A stretch of DNA of 64,000 nt from Leptodactylus fallax (taxonomy: Eukaryota > Chordata > Amphibia > Anura > Leptodactylidae), in assembly GCA_947044405.1 (NCBI GenBank), contig CAMRHE010000321.1:620001-684000 (forward strand), read 5' to 3'. The translations under genes were made by a program, and so were the position numbers. This document shows, in pieces, positions 1 to 11,605 of this stretch (positions are counted from its first letter, which is position 1; each line of letters begins with the position of its first letter). The notes under the pieces were generated by a model. The model was not told the origin of the DNA, searched no databases, and was given only the letters and a program-made list of their open reading frames with translations.

Positions 1-1
1 C

Positions 2-304
2 GCTTGCTTTAAGGATGTTCGTAGTATGGAGTTCCTGACTGCCTCCCTTAATCATACTGCAGAGGCCTTCAATGCTGTGTGGTCATCTTGGGACACATAT
101 TGTATTCTGCATGGCCTTTAATCTCTCCCCCTTACCCTTCTCTCCCCCTCTCTCCCCTTCTCCTTTGTTGTCTCCCCCACTATACTTTCAGTACTGTTAT
201 TTGACTATTTGGTTATCTCACTTTTCTTTGGCATTTTTGTTTCTATTGTTGTATATTTTGTTAAAATTTCAATAAAAATTACAGTTTAAAAAAAAAAAAA
301 AAAA
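2..304 (+). mobile_element. 3' end of a 5'-truncated L1-like LINE (ORF2 tail, 3' UTR, poly-A)
   Basis: An open frame runs from the window edge to a TAA at 119-121 and ends in a Trp-rich peptide (WSSWDTYCILHGL) of the kind that closes L1-type ORF2 proteins. A pyrimidine-rich 3' UTR follows, then AATAAA near 270 and an A-run of about 16 up to 304. Only the last 39 codons are visible, so the family is inferred from the layout and not from domains. Confidence 0.6.
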
Positions 305-307
305 GTT

Positions 308-484
308 AAATGGTATTTGAGGAAACCATACTTTGTGACCCATAAAATTCAAACTAAAGACAAAATGATATCTAGGATGACATTTAGGGAATATGTATTA
401 ACCCAACAATTTACTCTTCTTACATTAGAAAATTGTACAGATAATACCAGGCGTAAATGCTTTTTAGCATGGACTAAAATGTAA
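308..484 (+). pseudogene. C-terminal remnant of a second LINE ORF2
   Basis: Directly after the poly-A tail of the preceding element, an open frame of 58 codons ends in ...RRKCFLAWTKM and a TAA at 482-484. The Cys/Trp-rich end resembles the tail of L1-type ORF2. The simplest reading is an older LINE into which the element at 2-304 was inserted. No catalytic motif is present, so this is a weak family call. Confidence 0.45.
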
Positions 485-657
485 TGTAATAAGTTCAATG
501 CAGCTCCCCTCCTGAGTTGCTAAAATTTAAAGATGGCACTGTTGCCACTGTTGGTTAAAGATGAATACTGGGATGTTGATCCATAAAGGGGAAATATCTG
601 TCACAGTATGAAACATACACAAATCGGCCATTGCAATTAGAGTCTCAATAATCATTG

Positions 658-1014
658 TTAAAGAGGACCTTTCATCTTCTCCACCAATCCCAACTAATTG
701 AATCCTTCAATAGGCACTACTTCACAGATTGCATCAAAGCTGGATTTTTTTCTCTAGCTTTGACTATTTCTGAGCAATAAGTGGTGTTAGTTTTAGCAAA
801 ATTATGCTCTCTTTTGTCAATGGGCAACCTAGATTTGAGCAGAAAGAAGGGACCACCCACATGACAGCAGAGCGTATAATTGTACTGAAACTAACAGCAC
901 TGATTGCTTAGGAATGGTGGGGGCTAGAGAAAACATTCCAACTGAGCCGGAATCAGTGGAGCAGCATCTATTGAAAAATGCAACTAGTTGAAGTTGGTGA
1001 AAGGTCCTCTTTAA
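658..1014. mobile_element. TTAA-flanked MITE with 17-bp terminal inverted repeats
   Basis: The left end TTAAAGAGGACCTTTCA (from 658) is matched by its exact reverse complement ending at 1014, and both ends carry TTAA. The interior of about 320 bp has no coding potential. TTAA target sites are typical of the piggyBac superfamily, so this is probably a non-autonomous piggyBac-type element. It looks intact at both ends. Confidence 0.85.
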
Positions 1015-1499
1015 GTTTGTTTTGAATTTCAAAGGAAATTGAGAATTCTTCTCAATCAGAGAACTCACCCACCACAGGGGACACAAAATTGTGAGCAGCC
1101 TTGCGAGTGTGGGAAGGGGCGCATGCACAGACACAGAAGAAGTCAGCAGGAGTTAGAGCAGAGGCAGACGTAACTGCACCTTTTTAAGAATTCAGGTGCA
1201 GTTAAGGAGAGTGGAGAGGACAGCTTACATGGGAAAACTTGTCATGTCTTCTTGGCGTGATGTAGCACCTTAATAACTGCCCAGGATGCATGAATAGTAA
1301 GATAAAGTACCTGCCCACCATTACAAAGTTCAGGTACGTTCACATACTCTGAACTGTATTTCAAAGGTTATAACTATGGGTTTTGCAAACAGAAAGCTGA
1401 CTTTGGGACATGATTGTGAAAGTGCAGAACATGATGCAGTAGCTGCTGAGTTTGGTTTGGGGTTGAAAAATAACCTGATAGCTTCCCTTTAATAGGAAA

Positions 1500-2015
1500 T
1501 GATTGTGTAAGTCTGAAAAAGACTTGGGGATTTTGGTGGATAGTAAGCTTCAACTTTCAGTGACCAGGCAGGCAGCTGCAGCAAAGAAAAATAGAATTAT
1601 GGGATGCATCAAGAAGGAAAGAGAATTTCACCAACATCTTTCACAAAGAAGGGGAATCTTTATTGTTAGAGCAGTGAAGCTATAGAACTCACTACCACAG
1701 GATGTTGTGATAGTGAATTCAATGTGCAAGTGCAAGTTCAAGAAGGGCCTGGATGCCTTTTTTGAAAGGAAAAATATAAAAGGTTATGGATTTTAGACTT
1801 TCAGTTGACAAATTAATCCAGGGTTTTATACTGATTGTCAGATTTGGTATCGGGGATGATTTTTTTTTTCCCCTGGCATGGGGCAACTGGCATCAGCCTC
1901 ATAGGGGAAGTTTCCTCTTCCTCTGGATCAACATAGAGTTATAGGGTGTAGGGTTATAGGTTGGACCTGATGGATCAGTACTCTTATCCAACCTCATCTA
2001 GTGTATTTTAAAATA
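1500..2015 (+). pseudogene. Degenerate retroelement pol-like remnant
   Basis: The frame at 1503-1685 begins with a peptide containing EKDLGILVDSKLQ, then KNRIMGCIKK, the kind of post-RT sequence seen at the end of LINE reverse transcriptase proteins. Further pieces in shifted frames (NSLPQDVV, FKKGLDAFFERK) continue to about 1780. Stops and indels break it throughout. No RT catalytic motif is visible, so the family is uncertain. Confidence 0.4.
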
Positions 2016-2449
2016 TCCCACAGTTGAACTTTAAATAAAAATTTGAGAAATTTATAAATCAGTTACAACATAAAATCGATTTAAATTGATACAAGCCTAA
2101 TAATTTTGATACTTTTAATAATTTCCAGTTTTCATCCCCCAACAATCAGCATATGTGAAGAAAACCCAAAATATGGAATAGTGGAATCAGTAGCAACTTT
2201 TTAAAAACTCATTCTGACATGTATCTCATTTTGATGAATTCAAGTAAAGTAAAACTATATTTGTAGAATGTAATCGATATCTACAAATGTGTAAATACTA
2301 ATGAGTCTCATAAATGGCATGAAACATTGTTGTGAAACATGTAAGTGTACTCTTATGAAAGTCACTTGACATGAAATAAATGTATATGTTTTGTGTAGCA
2401 CTTTCTTTAGCAAATATTCTCCATCCAACAAAAACACAGGTCTGCTGGT

Positions 2450-2780
2450 TCGAACCCGAAGTAGCAGAGCCGATTGCGCATGCACGAGAATTCACTGTTG
2501 TACAGCGTTGCCGGCAAGAACTGAGAAGAAAGACGACCAAGAGGGCAGTCACCGCAACGGACGAAGAGGCGGTGAGAAGCGCTGACGAGGTGGGTGCTCG
2601 CAGAAGAGGAGGAACGTCCCGGGTGCTCTGTGGTGCTCATTTACATACATGAAGAAACAAATTATCTTGGAATCGGCTGGGAGAAGAAAACAAGGAAATG
2701 TAGGCGTAGAATGGCCTTTGTAAAGGCCATTCCAACATGCCATTAGCTTAAAAGTGGTGCGAATGATAGACTCCCTTTAA
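2450..2780. mobile_element. Partial TTAA-type MITE with internal hairpin
   Basis: The right end reads GATAGACTCCCTTTAA, with TTAA at 2777-2780. An internal palindrome GAATGGCCTTT-GTA-AAGGCCATTC lies at about 2709-2732. A matching left terminal repeat was not found, so the left border is approximate and the copy is probably truncated. Confidence 0.4.
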
Positions 2781-2924
2781 ATACTGATTTATATAGTAGA
2801 GTTGAACAAGATTAATTTATTTTAACCAGTTATCACGCAGTTTATATCTAGATGATGAACTACAGGTAGTCTAAGAGTGGATTGGGCCTTTTGGCACTAA
2901 AGATGATGGATTCCTTTCCAACCA

Positions 2925-3120
2925 TCCTAGTCCTGATGCAGCTCCATGTGACCGCCGAAGTCCAATCACAGGCCTGAAGAGGTCATGGGGAACCACAGGT
3001 CACCCCAAACATGCCCAGGAGAGGTGAGGAAAGGTATAAATGTTTGTTATTTTTCCTCACTTGGGCCTCCATTTATTATACTATGGGGAATGATGAGATC
3101 CTAGAGTATAATAATGGCAC
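2925..3120. repeat. Degenerate copy of the shared palindrome cassette
   Basis: The stretch contains GAGAGGTGAGGAAAGG and then a decayed palindrome at 3070-3117 (TTTATTATACTATGGGG ... CTAGAGTATAATAAT). The same two landmarks recur in the hAT elements at 13.6, 20.8 and 36.7 kb. No terminal repeats were identified around this copy. Confidence 0.45.
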
Positions 3121-3434
3121 TTCCAGTTCTATCTGATCAAGTTACGTATGAAACAAATCGGAAGGCCGAACTTCACGAATATTAGCAAAACAAATCTCGT
3201 GAGGTTCGCCCATCTCTAGGGGCAAGTGTCCAGTGAGCAGGGCTTAATGGATTTGTCTTAATGCTTGAATGATCAGTCCTCCAATGGCCTGTTACCTATT
3301 AGTATTGTAACCAAGTAGATAAGATATGCACTCTTCTTATAACATCAGACACGGGTGCTTGTAAATACTTGATCATCCAATTTGAAAATATTACTTCAGC
3401 ACTCCAATTTCTTGAATAATTCGTATATAAATCC

Positions 3435-3565
3435 CGCAGACAAAGGTCCATGGTTGGACCAAAACGTTTGAGTTATATTACTAATCTACTAACCTACATT
3501 TCTGCTGCTGTGTGGATGATTTTTTTTACATATGTCTAAATAAAGATTTATATACCTTTTAGTAT
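3435..3565 (+). mobile_element. Possible 3' end of a Penelope-like element
   Basis: GGACCAAAACGTTTGAG near 3457 is followed about 80 bp later by AAATAAAGATTTATATACC. The same order of signals (CCGAAACGCGTT, then AATAAA) closes the better preserved Penelope-like element at 15.7 kb. This is a resemblance of short motifs only; there is no coding part. Confidence 0.3.
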
Positions 3566-4540
3566 TGTGACTCTTACTTGCAAAAAAATTGAACACTAAC
3601 CTAAGAATTACAATTTAACCTCAACCACTTACATTACTTGCAATGTTCCAGGGCATTAGGGCGATGTTTGCTCATTCAATGCCTGGTGTCAGCCTTACTT
3701 ATGAGCCAGTATGGGCTTTTTTTAAGTTCCATTTCATAGCAACTCTAGCAAACTAGAAAGGTGGGTATCAGCCAAAAATCATGAGTCTCTTCTTTACAAG
3801 AAATAGGTGTAATACAAGACAAGTCACAAATCTCAATGTTCTAGGTTGGGTCCTCCTCCATTCTGTGTCTTGCTGCATTATAAATTGTATTATAGTGTAT
3901 TCAATAGCTTCAGGATTCTTTTTTCACTTTCATTCCTGAGTATTGAATATTGACACTCTTTCAAGTTGTTGGCTACTTGATATTGTTAGTCTATTTAAGG
4001 TTTTTCCTTTTTAAAAGCTCCTTGGGTTGATCTATTCTGATACAGGTGATTAACTTAGATTTCAATGAATATGACATAAATGCATTTTTTATTCAAATCA
4101 AATGTTCATATTAATCCTCTAACATGTTTTTAATAGTGGCCCTGTGCAATGTGTATTGTTTAAAAGCAAGCAATGTAACTGCTGAACACATGAGAATGAC
4201 TGCCAATTGAGGCTTAACAGTCTTTCAAGTTATACCCGCATAAGCAGAATGTTTTAGCATCAGCGATCCTGTTCTTATGGTTCTCTACATATCAGTAATA
4301 CTTGTTCTCCATTTGAAAATCATGTTATTGGGTTATACAGAAAGTAGTACATTTTTTTTTTTGTTCTTTTTATATATTTATCTTTTGGCAAAAGTCTTCA
4401 GATAAGTCTTTGTGTAGATTGAAGCTGATTGAAGACTAATTGTAGATTAAAGTTTACCCAATTTATTTATAAGTATGATTTATGTACATAACTGTATATT
4501 ACATAGGTAGAATTCATAAATTTTTCTTATTGTCTAGGTA
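3566..4540. other. AT-rich sequence, nothing recognised
   Basis: I see no open frame, terminal repeat or tandem structure here beyond short T-runs. It is probably old unrecognisable repeat or unique intergenic DNA. Confidence 0.5.
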
Positions 4541-4546
4541 CTTTTT

Positions 4547-5280
4547 ATGGTATTGAACCTTTTGCTCACTCGAGTGAATGTGGTTGAACTGTGGTTAGTT
4601 GTTACTTCAATTTTTGACTCAGCTGCGCTCCTTGCACTCACCACAGCTCAACAAATTAAAAGGCTCAGGGTTTTGCAGAGTTTTGCTGGAAGAAAAGCTG
4701 CTCCAAGAAAGATTTCATCAGTTACAAATGAGCAGTTCTCAGCTTCAAGTCTGCACTCCTCTCTGCATAACAGGACTTCACTACTCTACATTATCCTACA
4801 TCCTCAATTATTTAATACCTTTAACTCCCTACTCTATCCCCTGATGCTTCCTCCAACATCACCCATCTCAGCTGAATACTTTGCCTCATATTTAAATAAC
4901 AAAATCAAAATATCAGAGAAAGTTTCAGCCTTCTCCCCTCAACTATTATACTTAACTATTCAGTTCTCTTCCTCCATAACCTACTTCCCACCATTACCAA
5001 TAAAACTCTCTTCACGCTGTATCAAAATCACACCTCAACACCTTATCCCCAACCTTTCTACTGTGTTTATCCTTGCTCTAGCGAACCTATCTCCAAGCAG
5101 TGGTTCCTTTCCGTTTTCCTTTAAACACCGTACCATCACACCTATCCTTAATAAGCCATCCCTTGACCCATCCTCTCTGTCCAGTTATTGCCCCATGTCA
5201 CTACTCCCGTTCAACTCAAACCTCCTCAAACAACATGTCCTCTTTAGCTTTTGACCCAAACTGGCTTTCAAACCACTGAA
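4547..5280 (+). pseudogene. L2/CR1-like LINE reverse transcriptase remnant
   Basis: The 235-codon frame ends with a region containing FPFSFKHRTITPILNKPSLD and then YCPMSLLPFNSNLL. It corresponds to the conserved start of the L2/CR1 RT domain, where a family-typical SFKH..vTPLLKKPSLDP is followed by the NYRPIS motif. The upstream part (EYFASYLNNKIKIS) matches the linker that precedes RT and recurs at 9.1 kb and 43.9 kb in this window. The frame stops at 5254, and AFKPLK follows out of frame. It is a truncated, inactive copy with no YxDD motif. Confidence 0.7.
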
Positions 5281-5813
5281 ACACCCTGTTGTGGTAGTCC
5301 CTGAAGCAAATATCAGAAAATAGCAGGATCTGACTGATAACAGAGCAGTAGAATTAGTTGTATAAACCCTTTACAGAGCTGAGAAATACAGCACCCAAAT
5401 GCCTTCACCAGGGCCAGCCGAAAGGTCAGAAGGACTTTGTTTAATTTGGGGTCCAAGTTATTATCATAGAAACCATACGAGAAATAAACACTCCACTTTC
5501 AGAGATCAAAACTAGAACCCTCGATTAACTTGCAAAGCTGATCAGGATCAGGAGGACAAATCAGGATGGTAATTGTCCAGGCCAGTAGATAGTTCAAGAG
5601 GAGACATCTGAGCCAGATTCAAAAGACAAGCAGTTTTCTGGTAGCAAGCCAAGGCTTGGTTTCCTAGCAATAACGTCAGAATCAGGAGAATCAGATTCTC
5701 ATAAGACCTCATTCTTCGCTCTGCTCCACTCTTCACACAACAGTCTCTAAGATTTCTACATCTTCAATACTCTGAAACTTGCTACCACAGTACAGAACAT
5801 TGCCCTCCACAAC
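5281..5813. other. No recognisable feature
   Basis: Mixed-composition sequence. A 62-codon frame lies on the minus strand at 5548-5736 but has no recognisable domain. I cannot assign this stretch. Confidence 0.4.
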
Positions 5814-6290
5814 CAGGGCCGTTTTAACACATTGGTGAGCCCAATGCAAAGGTTTCATAAATGGGCCCCCCCCCCCATCACCACCCCTTAGAAATAACTG
5901 ACATGCACAAATTATAATTCCCTGTCAGTGGACAAGATATAATGCCTCTTAATGGCCCTCAAGGTATTATGCCCCTCAGTGACCCATCAAATGCCCCTGC
6001 AGGGGCATCAGGCATTAACAAGTCCTTCCCCGCCCCCCAGTGACCCATCATACATTAACCAGTCCCACCTCGGTGGCCCCTCAGTCACTAATGTCCCCTT
6101 CCACTTTTCCCCCACAGTATAATGTCTCTTTTCCAGGTTGCCCCCTCCCACAGCATATTGTCCCCTTTCCAGGTTGTCTTCCCCCATATCAATCAAATAA
6201 AGAAAAAAAAAAACTAATCTTTACCAATTTCCCTGATGCCTCCTGTCTCTGCTGCTGGCAGCTTCAGGGAGCAACAGGCGTGATTTAAGT
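5814..6290. mobile_element. hAT-type element, left end and degenerate 30-bp array
   Basis: The end CAGGGCCGTTTTAACACATT (from 5814) is the same family as the right end of the element at 19,256-20,692, read in reverse. It is followed by a poly-C tract and degenerate repeats with TATAATG.CCCCT..TGGCCCC spacing (about 5935-6180). I found no matching right end or 8-bp target duplication, so only the left border is firm. Confidence 0.5.
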
Positions 6291-6354
6291 GATGCCACTA
6301 TGCAGCATCCCGGAGGCTTCTGCTTTTAATTTTTTGTCTTTTTTGCCTCTGGGA

Positions 6355-7085
6355 TTGTGTTGGTATGTTCCATTCTATGTTAAATGTGATTGTTATGCAG
6401 CTATCCTCTGTATTTTCCCCCCTGCATTGTTCAAACCTTGCCTTGGTTCAGCCCTGTCCTATCACAGGCCACTGGGCAGGGTTGTAGAGAGACCTAGTCT
6501 CCTTGGCGATGGTTGGTCTTCAGTCTAGTGTGTGCAGTTGACTGGAGAAGGTGTGCAGAGCTTGCCTGCCACCAGCCTCCGGACTGAGGGTCAACAGTTG
6601 CCTTCACAGCACCAGGAGGGATATCTTCAGCTCCAGGCTCATCTAAAGACAGCCCAGAGCAAGGGAAAAGTGCTGTCAGTACTTTTGGATTTATTCAGTG
6701 CCGTGCCACGAGAAGCAGGTGAGGACCCTGACAGGAGGAACTCGTTCGGGCCTAGCATACAGGTAACCAGACCCCTGTCAGGACTCCCTGTGACTCCATC
6801 CCTAGTATACCTGGTTGGTAGAGGCATGAGAGGAGTAGTGGAGAACTATACTGCAGAGCCTGTATCATCCCTGGGCACCCTCCTAGAACCAAGGCTGGGG
6901 GTTGGACACTGTAGAACTAGTACCCCATTGAGAAGTTGCCATTACCTGTTGTTCCTGTTGCCAAATAAAGGCTGTTCTGGTTTACCTGCACCGCTTACTC
7001 CTGAGTCGTGCCTGCATCACCATCAGGGCCCTTCCGATCTACACCACACTGGCTCAGAGAGGAGAGGTCCCCTCTGCAACTAGCA
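6355..7085 (+). mobile_element. Unclassified repeat with LTR-like features
   Basis: The region contains CCAAATAAAGGCTGTTCTGG at 6960-6979, a polyadenylation signal in a context common in gypsy-type LTRs, after about 580 bp of non-coding sequence. No clear TG...CA borders or target duplication were found, so the call and both borders are tentative. The 183-codon frame across it (6532-7083) has no domain. Confidence 0.25.
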
Positions 7086-7588
7086 GTGCCCTGGGGGGGA
7101 AGAACTACTACCACCACCTTCTGATAGTGTTGCAGGACCCCCCTCGACTTTGTCCGGCCCAGGAGTGGGACTGGAGTGGTTGGTGAGTGTGCTCGGCCTG
7201 CTAGGTGGCACATCCTCCGCCACTACAACTCCCATCCTCCAGTCTCCTCCATCTGGGTTGCGGCACCACTACATCACGCCTACTGCTCCCAAGCAGTACA
7301 CCAGGAGCAGAGACAGCGAAGTGGCAGAATGGGGATGCAGGGAGTGGACAGTTCCCTGCATCATAATTGTACTCCACTCATCTGTGCCTGGAACAGTGGG
7401 ACAGCACACTAAATGCAGGACTGTCCCAGGGGGTCCCTGCTACCAGGGCTGGCATCAGCACCTGGGCAAGTCCCGGGGTCCCAAGCTCCTGAGGGGGTCC
7501 ACTGGGCTGCCAGGTGCTGACTGCAGATAACGGGCCCTATTTACTTACTGATCCCCGCTACAGGTAAGTAAGGCCGGGATAACCAGGC

Positions 7589-7912
7589 CAGGGCCGCTTT
7601 AACCATAGGGCCAATAGTGCACTTGCACCACGGTCCCTATGGTAGCAGGGGCCCCTTTGAGTTTGCTGCAACAATTAATTGGCGTCCAGAAGATACCGAT
7701 GAGTTGAAGCCAGTGATGAAGTAGGGAGCTGTCCACTCCCTGCTTCACCACCCGACCGGTGTCTTTGCTCCAGGTGTCCAGGGAGCAGGAAGTGCGATGT
7801 AGTGACGTCACTTACATCGTGCCTGTTACTCCTTAAAGACTCTAGGACCAGAGAGAGGACTGAACGGAGAACGGGAAAAGGTGAGCATTAAAGTTTGTTT
7901 TTTTCTTTGATA
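7589..7912. mobile_element. hAT left end, cut by a Tc1 insertion
   Basis: CAGGGCCGCTTTAACCATAG (from 7589) matches the left end of the hAT at 19,256 (CAGGGCTGCTCTAACCATAG). Both continue with GGGCCAA.AGTGCACTT. The element continues into AAAAGGTGAGCATTAAAG, the splice-donor-like landmark of the shared cassette, and is interrupted at a TA dinucleotide by the Tc1 fragment. Confidence 0.6.
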
Positions 7913-7914
7913 TA

Positions 7915-8289
7915 CAGTGGGGAAAAAAAGTATTTAGTCAGCCACCAATTGTGCAAGTTCTCCCACTCAAAAAGATGAGAGGCCTGTAATTGACATCATA
8001 GGTGGACCTCAACTATGAGAGACAAAATGAGAAAACAAATCCAGAAAATCACATTGTCTGATTTTTTAAGAATTTATTTGCAAATTATGGTGGAAAATAA
8101 GTATTTGGTCATCTGCAAACAAGCAAGATTTCTGGCTCTCACAGGCCTGTAACTTCTTCTTTAAGAGGTTCCTCTGTCCTCCATTCATTACCTGTAGTAA
8201 TGGTACATGTTTGACATTGTTATCAGTATAAAAGACACCTGTCCACAACCTCAAACAGTCAAACTCCAAACTCCACTATGGTGAAGACC
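7915..8289 (+). mobile_element. Tc1-like transposon, left part
   Basis: CAGTGGGGAAAAAAAGTATT begins at 7915 after a TA dinucleotide. The rest matches, with scattered substitutions, the left 370 bp of the Tc1 copy at 62,979. It runs through the terminal repeat and the promoter-side region up to ATGGTGAAGACC, the transposase start. There another hAT end begins at 8290, so the transposase gene is missing. Confidence 0.85.
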
Positions 8290-8470
8290 CAGAGGCGTAG
8301 CTAGGGGTTCAGCACAGGGGGGCGAACATGTCCAAGTGGGCCCCCAACTTTGACATGTTTGTATACCGATACTATCAGTACACGGTGAGCATATAGTGGT
8401 ATATAGCGGCTCTACACAGGACTCTGCAGACGACTTAGGTGAATACAGGGCAGTAACATTTAGTGACTTA
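8290..8470. mobile_element. hAT left end
   Basis: CAGAGGCGTAGCTAGGGG at 8290 belongs to the same terminal type as CAGTGGCGTAACTAGG at 36,741. It inserted into the Tc1 transposase start. The sequence after it keeps the typical GGGCCCCC tract. I could not find the right end or the target duplication TGAAGACC downstream, so the end coordinate is arbitrary. Confidence 0.5.
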
Positions 8471-8639
8471 CAAGTGACGTCTCTGACTAATCGTTCACAT
8501 TCCCCATCTCTTTCATCTGGACGGCCATAACCACTTCTTCCAGTCTCTGTAAAGTTTGCAACACAGACATCTTTGGCTCCTCTTACTGATCAAGGCTTTT
8601 CCTGCAGCACTTTGCACAGAAAGTTCGCAGAGGTTTCCT

Positions 8640-8985
8640 TTGCGGAATTTCTGCTTCAATTATATCTATAGGGAAATCGCTGGCATTTCTGTAGGTATAA
8701 CTGACATGTTGTGATTTCCAAAACTGCAACTGTTTTGGAAATCACAGCGTATCCACTGCGCATATTTTACTGCAAAGTGGGGATGGGATGGGGCCCCATG
8801 TGGCGAAAACCCACAGAAAAAAACCGTGGCATTTTAGCAAATCCCATCCACAAATTGCGGAAAAATATGTCTAGCAGACGCACTGCAATTTCCAAAACCT
8901 TGTGGTTTTGGAAATTGCAGCATGTCAATTATACCTATGGAAACGCTGGCAGTTTCTGTATAGGTGTATTAAAATTTTGCACCCC
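8640..8985. mobile_element. MITE with two internal hairpins
   Basis: Two palindromes occur: TGATTTCCAAAAC...GTTTTGGAAATCA at about 8710-8746, and CAATTTCCAAAACC...GGTTTTGGAAATTG at about 8884-8920. Flanking blocks (TATACCTATGGAAACGCTGGC; GGGGCCCCATGTGG) are shared with the MITEs at 22.2 kb and 61.7 kb. Exact termini are unclear. Confidence 0.5.
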
Positions 8986-9019
8986 TTTTTAAAGTCTGTG
9001 AAATGGAAAAAAGGACCAT

Positions 9020-9673
9020 AATTTTCTATCTCTTACAAACAGTACTTTCTCTCCTTCACAAAACACACAAAACCATTAAACATATAAAAACTTATGTGCC
9101 GTTAACACTGAGACCTGTACTGAGGACCTGGCCACTTATTTCCATTACAAGATTGATAACATCCACCAGGAAATAAAAACCCAATCCCTAGACAGCATAG
9201 ATTCCTTACCTACCACACACCATCCTGTTCATTCTCATCTTTTTAATCCAGTTACAGAAGTCTCCCAGCTCCACTCTTCTTCGTGCCCTACTACCTGCAG
9301 TAGTGACCCTTTTCCCCCATACCTTCTCCAACCTCTCTTGCTGTCTGAGACTACTTACCTTGCCAAAATATTTAACCTCTCCTCTTCTGGAATCTTTCCC
9401 TCGTTTTTCAAACATGTGGTCATAACCTCACTACTGAAGAAATCCTCCCTTGACCTGTCCTGTGCTGCTAACTACCAACCAGTCTCTAACCTCCCCTTCA
9501 TCTCCAAATTCTTGGATTACCTTGGTCTATTCTCATTTAATCCACTATCTTTCTGCTGATTCTTCATCCTTAACAATTTAGCTTCCGCACTCTGCACTCT
9601 ACTGAAACAGCCTTTACAAAACTCTCCAATGATCTCCTGACAGTTAAATCTATTCTCTTATTATGGATCTCTC
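9020..9673 (+). pseudogene. L2-like LINE ORF2 remnant, 5' segment
   Basis: Translated pieces include DLATYFHYKIDN, then IFNLSSSGIFPSFFKHVVIT with LLKKSSLDLS and NYQPVSNLPFISKFLD. This is the linker and first RT blocks of an L2/CR1-type reverse transcriptase. The order matches the L2 copy that starts at 42.8 kb. The open frame at 9338-9559 ends in a stop, and continuing homology lies in another frame. It is split from its 3' half by an LTR fragment. Confidence 0.7.
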
Positions 9674-9964
9674 TGTCAGGAATGTTACATCTGTTGTTGC
9701 TGCTTTAAGGTTGCCGTGTCAACATAAGGAAGCTTCCTGTTAGGATTGGTTGTTGCTTCTGTAAGGTTGCCATGACAACATAGGGAAGCTTCCTGAGCAG
9801 GCCTTTATAAACCACTCCCTTATCACCCAGCTTTGCTGGCTAATTAGTTTGCAAGTTCCTGCTTGGCTCCTGACATTGATTTGACTGCTCTAATACTGAC
9901 CTCTGGCTATGTTCCTCGATTTCTCACTGTCTTATGATTTTGTTCTGGCATTCCCGATCAGTTT
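9674..9964 (+). mobile_element. LTR fragment inserted in L2
   Basis: TGTCAGGAATGTTACATCTG at 9674 matches the start of the solo LTR at 40,537. The match includes GGAAGCTTCCTGAGCAGGCC, the TATA-like CCTTTATAAACC and TTCTGGCATTCC. A block of about 50 bp (AAGGTTGCC..GACAACATA.GGAAGCTTCCTG) is duplicated in this copy. L2 sequence resumes after about 9964. Confidence 0.65.
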
Positions 9965-10905
9965 CTCAAATATCATGTCTTTGCTTTATCTAAAACTGAA
10001 TCTTTCACAGACTCAACCACTGTTGTTTCCACCGTCTACTAACAGACCTAACCCTGATATTTCTATTTCAGTCTACGGTCTTACCATAACTCTAAGGCAG
10101 CATGCCCTCTTTCCTTTATGCCCCCATATCCAATCACTCGCACGTTCATGTCATCTCTACCTCAAAAACATCTCCAGAATCTACCCCTATTGTCATCCTG
10201 ACTACTGTAACTTCCTTCTAATTGGTCTTCCTAAACGCTCCCCTTTACAATGTATTCTGAATGTGGCAACTAGGCTCATCAATTATTCCAAACGCTACAC
10301 CGATGCCACCGGTCTGTGCTAGTCACTGAACTGGTTGCCTATTCGCTATAAAATACGATATAAACTTATTACCCTCATCCATAAAGCTCTCCATAATTCT
10401 GTACCTCCCTACATTTCCTCCCTCATATCTGTCTATCACCCATCCTCTAATATTAAAACCTCCCACTCACATATCCAAGACTTTTCCTGGGTTGCACCAC
10501 TTCTCTGAAATGCTTTACCTCAGACAATCAGATTAACTCACAACTTCTACAGCTTCAAGCGCATCCTAAAGACACACCTCTTCAGGCAGTCCTGTCACAA
10601 TTACAGATCTAATTCCTAGAATCTCTTAAACTAATTCTCCACTGTTCATGCTCCCGCATTATCCACAGGATGTGATGCCTTATCAGACAGTAACCTTATA
10701 TGTCCAGGCACCATCTGCACTTAAAAGGACACTGGCTGATGATGGCTGATACAGTTTTTTATTTATATGTGTAATTAAAATAAACTTTATCACAAAAATG
10801 GATCCACCACTGTTTATTATTCTGTAATGTCTCATTTTGTTTGTACGTTAATCCTACGATTTGTAAAGTGCTGCGGAATCAGCTCAGAGTTACATTGATT
10901 TAATG
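9965..10905 (+). pseudogene. L2-like LINE ORF2 remnant, 3' segment and 3' UTR
   Basis: The frame at 9909-10322 contains SLARSCHLYLKNISRIYP, then HPDYCNFLLIGLPKRSPLQC and NVATRLINYSKRY, the post-RT region of L2-type ORF2. SLNWLPIRYKIRYKL follows in the same frame beyond a stop at 10,320. The 3' UTR carries TTTGTAAAGTGCTGCGGAAT near 10,860, which corresponds to the end of the L2 copy at 62.75 kb, where it runs into the family microsatellite tail. Here the tail is lost. Multiple stops; inactive. Confidence 0.7.
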
Positions 10906-11350
10906 GAACCAGTGGGATGGCCATTTCTCCAAAGTGTCCCAAGAACAATTTTTCAACAGGACAATGCAAAACTGTATGTTGCTTGTGCTACTGTGAGCAG
11001 CCTGCATGGCTACAACGTAGTGTTTTTAGACTTGCCTCCCATTGAGCACATCTGGCACATGGCTTGACCATTGCAACCGGAGATGCCAGGAGCCAATCTT
11101 GATTATTTGGTGCCCTATATTATGGCAGAACATTCTTCAAAGAACCAATAATAACCTTACTGATAATATGCCATGTATTTCTGTGCTTGGAGCTCATATT
11201 CAGTAATTAATAATTTGAGATGTTTTAAATATTTTGTTTCAATTTTTTAACCATTTGCATATCATTAGAATGTCTATGAATCCTGTTATTTCTATAAATT
11301 TCAAGACTTTTCCTTCTTGGTGTTTCAATTTCAATACTAAAGAGTGTATA
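10906..11350 (+). pseudogene. Tc1/mariner-like transposase C-terminal remnant
   Basis: A translation from about 10,920 reads FLQSVPRTIFQQDNAKLYVA, then LDLPPIEHIWHMA and a stop. QQDNA and the SPIEH-type block hold the second Asp and the Glu of the DDE triad in Tc1/mariner transposases. The segment between them is a few residues shorter than usual. The TTTGCATATCATTAGAATGT tail further on fits the 3' non-coding part of such an element. Only the last third remains. Confidence 0.6.
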
Positions 11351-11605
11351 TTGGCTGCACAATTTGTTTCAGATATTTAATCATATGTGGGGTACAAATT
11401 TTTCTAAGAAATGTTATAGAAATTTAGTATTTGACTTAATATATCAAATTCAATTTAATTTCTGTATTACAATAGTGGCATGATTTTCTTCTGTCTCCCT
11501 GTCTTCCGACACTTATGTTTTATGACATTCTGTGATATTTCTGCTTTTTGCTGATTTTTGATATTTTATTCTTGCTGTGTTCTTGATCAATTTGGTGTTT
11601 TTATT

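Noticed and set aside
6532..7083. 183-codon open frame
   Set aside because: It lies in a repeat with LTR-like features, has no recognisable domain and its composition is not protein-like.
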